Below, one piece after another: positions 1-3,371 of a stretch of DNA of 5,913 nucleotides. The DNA is taken from NCBI GenBank assembly GCA_024403005.1, contig JAKSSQ010000111.1, forward strand, positions 1-5,913. The letters are read 5' to 3'. The position numbers and the translations under genes were made by a program. Positions within the stretch are counted from its first letter, which is position 1. Each line of letters begins with the position of its first letter. This DNA is from Clostridia bacterium (lineage in GTDB: Bacteria; Bacillota; Clostridia; Peptostreptococcales; Anaerovoracaceae). The notes under the pieces are model-generated. The model saw nothing but the letters and a program-made list of their open reading frames with translations. It had not been told where the DNA came from and did no database searches.

Positions 1-698
1 AGGATCCGCTCCCGGCATACGGACTTGATGTCAGACTTGCGCTCTCCGATCTTTATAAATCCCACTCCAAACACGAAGGTGCTACTTCGCAGGAATACAA
101 AGACCTGGAGCACGCTCTCGAAGCAGTAGTGCTGACACTGGAAGACAACCCGGGCATGAACCTCACAAAGGAAATGCTCGACAAGGCAATGCCCGATATC
201 CTTAAGAAGTGCGAAGCATACGAAAAGCACTGCATGGAAAACTCCGTAATTTTCGGAAAGGATAAGAGAGAGACAAGACTCAACGTTGCAAGAACTCTTA
301 AGAACATTGCAAATAACTATCTCGAAGGCAAGGACTCTCCCCGCGAAGATCTGGAAAACGACCTCAAGGAAAGAGTTATCAATACCCTTGTTACCGCAGC
401 TCTGCAGCCCGGAAACAAGAACGAACAGCTCAGAAGCTACGCAGAATCCCTGCAGGAAGACAAGAGCCTCCGCGACGAAGTTAAAGAAAACCTCTCGGAC
501 AGCCAGCACTTCAGAGACCTCATGGAAAAGAAATCTGCCAGCGAGTTAAGCAAGCTGCTTACAAGCGATACAAAGTCCTTCCTGAAGGAAGTTGTTTCGG
601 TTGTGGACGGAAACAATATTATGCAGACAGAAGTTCAGAAGCATGCAGAAAAGACCGAAAGCCTGGACGAAGCTAAGGATTTGGGTTTCACTTTCTAA
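1..698 (+). CDS. Unrecognised helical charged protein, 3' part (start off-window)
   Basis: Product not recognised. The frame is open from base 3 to the TAA at 696-698, giving 231 visible residues. The region before the GTG at 129 translates to ordinary protein (DPLPAYGLDVRLALSDLYKS at its beginning) with the same composition, so the gene is 5'-truncated by the window edge rather than starting at 129; no Shine-Dalgarno stands before that GTG. The visible part is dominated by Lys, Glu, Leu, Asp and Asn in helix-like periodicity, with no hydrophobic segment long enough for a membrane helix and no beta-type Val/Thr/Tyr pattern. Two cysteines (visible residues 70 and 77) lie seven apart, so on one face of a helix. 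The C-terminal third (from about residue 140) consists of short amphipathic helices separated by Asp/Ser turns. It converges on the minus-strand operon and shares its terminator. Its charged, helical style resembles the C-terminal half of the 798-2585 product, but I see no clear alignment. A cytoplasmic scaffold or adaptor role is possible but unsupported. Confidence 0.88.
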   Translation, partial: DPLPAYGLDVRLALSDLYKSHSKHEGATSQEYKDLEHALEAVVLTLEDNPGMNLTKEMLDKAMPDILKKCEAYEKHCMENSVIFGKDKRETRLNVARTLKNIANNYLEGKDSPREDLENDLKERVINTLVTAALQPGNKNEQLRSYAESLQEDKSLRDEVKENLSDSQHFRDLMEKKSASELSKLLTSDTKSFLKEVVSVVDGNNIMQTEVQKHAEKTESLDEAKDLGFTF

Positions 699-716
699 GA
701 GGCGCTGAACCCATCA

Positions 717-799
717 AAAATCGCCAAAATAAAACCGGCAGAACGTGAATCGATATATTTCACGTCTGCCGGTATTTTTCTTGTCTATGAGGCGATTTT
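717..799. repeat. Outer 9-bp inverted repeat framing the terminator
   Basis: AAAATCGCC at 717-725 is the perfect reverse complement of GGCGATTTT at 791-799. The pair encloses the terminator hairpin, and the right arm overlaps the TAA stop (798-800) of the minus-strand gene. It could extend the hairpin into a longer stem with an internal loop or act as a fallback stem for read-through RNA. It could also be chance given the AT-rich outer half, although the GGCGAT core makes this less likely. Confidence 0.5.
734..773. terminator. Bidirectional intrinsic terminator between convergent genes
   Basis: An 8-bp stem (734-741 with 766-773, starting ACCGGCAG) continues, after a single unpaired A at 742, into a 7-bp stem (743-749 ACGTGAA with 759-765 TTCACGT), closing a 9-base loop. 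On the plus strand it is followed by TATTTTT (773-779). On the minus strand it is followed by the complement of the A-rich run 726-733, giving TTTATTTT. It therefore can end transcription of the gene ending at 698 and of the operon ending at 798. Its position midway between two convergent stop codons fits this exactly. Confidence 0.93.
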
Positions 800-2585
800 A
801 GAGCACCATGCCGCCCTGCTGAGCCATCATCTTCTTCTGCTGCTCTTCGAGTTCTTTTCTCTTTCGCTCTTCTTCCATGGCCTTCTTTTCTGCCTCGACT
901 CTTGCCTGGTAGGTCGGATCCTTCATCCTGATTCCGAACAGGTTTTCCTGGGCGAGAATGTTGTTTACACTCTTATCCACGGTCTGAGACATTTTTGCAA
1001 CGCCGTCGTCTTCGAGGAAGTTCTTCTGGAAGAATTCCTTGTTGTGGTCGTAATCTGCTGCGTAGACTACATCCTTGGAAAGTCTTGTAACCTTCTGGTA
1101 TTCCTTTGCAGCGCCTTCCTTGTTAAGGCTCTGGATTACCTGCTGCTTGTTGCCGCTGGCAAGTTCGCTCTTAATGTGCTCGAAAGCAACGATTGCTTCT
1201 ACAGCCTCGCCGCCGGAAATTCTTTCGACGTTGGGGTTGTTTACAGCTTCTTCGATTTCCTTCTTGCCCTGCTGTGCGTTCAGGTACATTGCCCAGAGGT
1301 TGCCCTTTGCGGTGTCGCTAAGCTGTGTACCGTCTGCTTCCAGGTTTTCGATAAGGATATCGATAGTAGAAGCGGGAGCTTCCTTCTGCTCTTTATTTGC
1401 ATCGCCCTGGCTTCCGTCAGCGCCCTGTGCAGCTTCTGCAGCGCGTCTTTCGTCTGCCATCTGTTCAAGTTCGGAAAGACCGATTAAATCTACGTCTTCG
1501 TCGATTAAAGGGCCTTCCTCCTCTGCTGCAGAGATTTCTTCGGGATCATCGTCGATAAGGCTCTCAGGCTCATCATCATCAATGAGGCTTTCAGGCTCAT
1601 CGTCGTCAACGAGCGTTTCCGGTTCATCATCGATAAGATCTTCCGGTTCATCATCGTCGATAAGGTCACCTTCGGATTCTCTTACTTCGGGTTCGTCTTC
1701 CAGAGCTTCGTCCACTTCATCGATAGTAGTAAGATCGTCTTTCAGTGCTGCAGCGGGAGATTCCTTATTCATCTGCACCTGCTTTTCCAGCTCTGCAATC
1801 TTCTTGTCGATTTCCAGCTTCTGAGCCTTGAGTTCCCAGATCTGCTGCTCTGGAGTCTTGGCTTCTGCAGCAGCTTTAGCCTTTGCTCTTGCAGCTTCGG
1901 ATCTCTTTCTGGCTTCATCCGCACTTATTCCGAACAGCTTTTCAATCTGAGCATCCTTGTTTTTCTGCTTCTCTGCAGCTGCAGCGGCAGCCTGCGGAGC
2001 CTTGGGCTGAGCTTCTTTAACAACTTCCTTTGCAGGTTCCTTCTTTTCGGGCTCCTTCGCTTTATACTTGTCTTTTATTTCCTTGTAGTAATTGGTTCTT
2101 CTGTCGACGCGGTATTTCTCAACAACATTCTGCCGTGCTTCTATCTCGCGGTTGTAATCTTTCCATCTCTTAACCGAAGGAAAGTTCGTTCCGAACATGG
2201 CGGGAATGATGTTGAAAAATCTCCAGAAAAGGCCCGGTTTTTCGGGCTTTACCGGCATAGGCATCTCGTTGATGGGCTTCGGATCTACCTCGAACTCTTC
2301 GGTCTGAGGATTATACGCAGCCTTCGGAGGATACCTCGCGCCGTTCTTGTACATATAGGGAGGTCCACCGTCTTCGATGAGCTTGGCGATATCCCATTCG
2401 CGTTCGTTCAGCTCACGGCCGTCTTTGCCGCGAATACGCTTACCGTTCGCGCCAGCGATGGTGCCGTAGTTCATCAGCTCTTCGAAAGCTTCGTCTCCGC
2501 CGTAATTGAGAACATCTGCATAGCCGAACTTGTCTTTCAGAAGATTGCTAAATTTTATATAAAGATGTGTTTCAGCTTTACCCAT
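798..2585 (-). CDS. Unrecognised 595-residue soluble protein with acidic tandem repeats and coiled coil
   Basis: Product not recognised. The ATG at 2583-2585 has a GAGG site five bases upstream. No signal peptide is seen, and there is no cysteine anywhere. Regions by residue: 1-110, a possibly folded N-terminal part with Tyr/Gly/Asn-rich loops (IEDGGPPYMYKNGARYPPKA around 70-89); 111-165, a Pro-Lys lead-in, an aromatic patch (PGLFWRFFNIIPAMFG, 117-132) and a basic helix; 166-245, Lys/Glu/Pro then Ala/Lys-rich linker including a run of Ala (199-204); 246-275, heptad-like coiled coil (ELKAQKLEIDKKIAELEKQV); 283-379, strongly acidic with a single basic residue (Arg302), containing five LIDDDEPES-like repeats; 403-550, a helical domain; 555-590, a charged Glu/Lys/Arg coiled-coil tail ending MMAQQGGMVL. 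It is the last gene of the operon and its start is tightly coupled to the membrane-protein gene. It is probably cytoplasmic, perhaps touching the membrane through the aromatic patch. A role as a partner or scaffold for the two upstream products is inferred from context only. Confidence 0.93.
   Translation of the reverse strand: MGKAETHLYIKFSNLLKDKFGYADVLNYGGDEAFEELMNYGTIAGANGKRIRGKDGRELNEREWDIAKLIEDGGPPYMYKNGARYPPKAAYNPQTEEFEVDPKPINEMPMPVKPEKPGLFWRFFNIIPAMFGTNFPSVKRWKDYNREIEARQNVVEKYRVDRRTNYYKEIKDKYKAKEPEKKEPAKEVVKEAQPKAPQAAAAAAEKQKNKDAQIEKLFGISADEARKRSEAARAKAKAAAEAKTPEQQIWELKAQKLEIDKKIAELEKQVQMNKESPAAALKDDLTTIDEVDEALEDEPEVRESEGDLIDDDEPEDLIDDEPETLVDDDEPESLIDDDEPESLIDDDPEEISAAEEEGPLIDEDVDLIGLSELEQMADERRAAEAAQGADGSQGDANKEQKEAPASTIDILIENLEADGTQLSDTAKGNLWAMYLNAQQGKKEIEEAVNNPNVERISGGEAVEAIVAFEHIKSELASGNKQQVIQSLNKEGAAKEYQKVTRLSKDVVYAADYDHNKEFFQKNFLEDDGVAKMSQTVDKSVNNILAQENLFGIRMKDPTYQARVEAEKKAMEEERKRKELEEQQKKMMAQQGGMVL
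1536..1664 (-). repeat. Five tandem acidic LIDDDEPES-like repeats (24-27 bases each)
   Basis: Residues 308-350 of the 595-residue protein read LIDDDEPED, LIDDEPET, LVDDDEPES, LIDDDEPES, LIDDDPEE: three units of 27 bases and two of 24. At the DNA level units 1 and 2 share GATGATGAACCGGAA, while units 3 and 4 share GATGAGCCTGA and a final AGC, so the array looks built by duplication of neighbouring units followed by mostly synonymous drift. Degenerate versions flank it (DEALEDEPEV at 292-301; PLIDEDVDLIGL at 359-370). Each unit places an aliphatic pair before an acidic run, a pattern common in short linear binding motifs. Confidence 0.93.
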
Positions 2586-2590
2586 AAATG

Positions 2591-2597
2591 CCTCTTA
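2591..2597 (-). promoter_or_regulatory. Ribosome binding site overlapping the preceding stop codon
   Basis: On the minus strand the TAA stop of the membrane-protein gene (2597-2595) runs directly into GAGG (2594-2591), followed by a 5-base spacer and the ATG at 2585-2583. The overlap of stop codon and Shine-Dalgarno site predicts translational coupling and supports this start for the 595-residue protein. Confidence 0.75.
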
Positions 2598-3356
2598 CTC
2601 TTCTTCCGGAATACGGCGTACGTAATCCATAACTTCGTATCTGTCCAGCTGAACGTTTCCGAGAAGGTCTGTCATTACCATCATCCGAACGCCCATCTCT
2701 GCATTGGGGTCAAATATTACAACCGGGCCCTGTCCGAGGCTGCGGTAGTTAATAGTCAGCACCTTTTCGGCTTCTTCGTAGTTTTCGGATTCCCAGAAAA
2801 CATCTACGCAGTCGAGTTCGTAGTCTGTTTCCCAGTTAACCGCATTTCCGCCTCTTATGTACACCTTTAAACTTCCGTCTGCCTGTGCCTGGATGGAAAC
2901 AGCGGCTTCACCGATTTCTTCTCCGTAGGCTTCGGCAGCTTCTCTGTGGTAGTTGCCGAGGAGCACGATGGACTCGCCGTTAGCGGAATACACTTCCGAA
3001 GCGATTTCGTAGAGGAATGTTTCGCCGTCTTCGCCGCCCAGAAGGGTAAAAACAGCCTTATCCGTACCGTTGCCGACAGGCTTTATAATAAAGCGCTGCT
3101 GTTTGGAGCTTCCTTTGCCCTTGGGAGCAACTTCTATGCTGCTGCCCTCTGCGGAGCATTCCCAGCGGGAACCCTTGGGGAAATCTCCCTTAATGGTAAC
3201 GCTCAAGCCGGATTTCTCCATTTCGTACGAATACGCGTACAGAGAGTCGCTGTCGAGACTTTCTATTTTCTGTTTTGGAGTTAATGCGCTGACCGCAATC
3301 AGCAGTACTAAAAGCACTGCTATTGCGATAATTGCAATTTTAACTTCTTTTTTCAT
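2595..3356 (-). CDS. Membrane-anchored exported protein with duplicated beta domain
   Basis: Product not recognised. Its 253 residues start MKKEVKIAIIAIAVLLVLLI: two lysines, then a hydrophobic stretch from about residue 7 to 24, typical of an uncleaved signal anchor (N-in, C-out) or an export signal. There is no lipobox cysteine. The remaining ~225 residues are beta-strand-like, acidic and would lie outside the membrane. They contain two alignable segments, residues 51-119 and 163-230. Each opens with an alternating strand (LSVTIKG / LKVYIRG), reaches a Trp-Glu pair (W65-E66; W175-E176), then has a strand before a Gly-x-Gly turn (FIIKPVGNG / TINYRSLGQG) and another strand (KAVFTLLGG / PVVIFDPN). 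Each copy has one cysteine (67 and 183), which could pair. The first copy is loosely reminiscent of chagasin-type inhibitor or Ig-like folds, but the diagnostic motifs are not present, so I make no functional call. The ATG is set by a good GGAGA site. The gene sits 15 bases after the large surface-type protein gene and 9 bases before the acidic-repeat gene. Confidence 0.92.
   Translation of the reverse strand: MKKEVKIAIIAIAVLLVLLIAVSALTPKQKIESLDSDSLYAYSYEMEKSGLSVTIKGDFPKGSRWECSAEGSSIEVAPKGKGSSKQQRFIIKPVGNGTDKAVFTLLGGEDGETFLYEIASEVYSANGESIVLLGNYHREAAEAYGEEIGEAAVSIQAQADGSLKVYIRGGNAVNWETDYELDCVDVFWESENYEEAEKVLTINYRSLGQGPVVIFDPNAEMGVRMMVMTDLLGNVQLDRYEVMDYVRRIPEEE
2667..3206 (-). repeat. Protein-level duplication within the membrane-anchored protein
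   Basis: Copy 1 is encoded by 3206-3000 (residues 51-119) and copy 2 by 2870-2667 (residues 163-230). Shared landmarks in the same order are a strand ending in a basic residue plus Gly, a Trp-Glu pair, a strand before Gly-x-Gly, and a following aliphatic strand leading to an acidic loop. The segment between the copies (120-162) contains another short strand (ESIVLLGNY) and a helix rich in Glu/Ala. Similarity is only at the pattern level, with no obvious DNA identity, so an old duplication or convergent beta-sandwich design are both possible. Confidence 0.5.
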
Positions 3357-3363
3357 TGAAAAA

Positions 3364-3368
3364 TCTCC
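3364..3368 (-). promoter_or_regulatory. Shine-Dalgarno site of the membrane-anchored protein gene
   Basis: The minus strand carries GGAGA at 3368-3364, seven bases before the ATG at 3356-3354 and just after the TAA of the upstream gene (3374-3372). Spacing is ideal, and it fixes the start of the 253-residue protein. Confidence 0.85.
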
Positions 3369-3371
3369 GTA

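Noticed and set aside
2..7. GGATCC at the very start, as a possible cloning junction
   Set aside because: It lies in frame within a continuous coding sequence and such a six-base site is expected by chance; nothing else suggests vector sequence.
286..549. An 87-codon plus-strand open frame in another frame of the left gene
   Set aside because: Overlaps a gene with strong coding character in a different frame; Arg/Ser/Thr-rich shadow composition and no ribosome binding site.
1044..1487. A 147-codon plus-strand open frame rich in Leu, Val, Phe and Cys, resembling a membrane protein
   Set aside because: Hydrophobic and Cys-rich content is the expected antisense of Lys/Glu/Ala-rich helical coding sequence; no Shine-Dalgarno, and fully covered by the 595-residue gene.
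1075..1824. A 249-codon open frame on the plus strand, extremely Ser-rich (SGSSSSIRLSGSSSS type)
   Set aside because: It is the exact antisense of the acidic repeat region: GAT/GAA/GAC runs read backwards as Ser/Phe codons and lack stops. The minus-strand frame is far longer, has a ribosome binding site and plausible protein composition.
2667..3206. Chagasin-type (I42) cysteine-protease inhibitor domain in the membrane-anchored protein
   Set aside because: Only the general strand pattern and a Trp after a Gly-Ser turn fit; the characteristic NPTTGY-type and RPW loops are not present.
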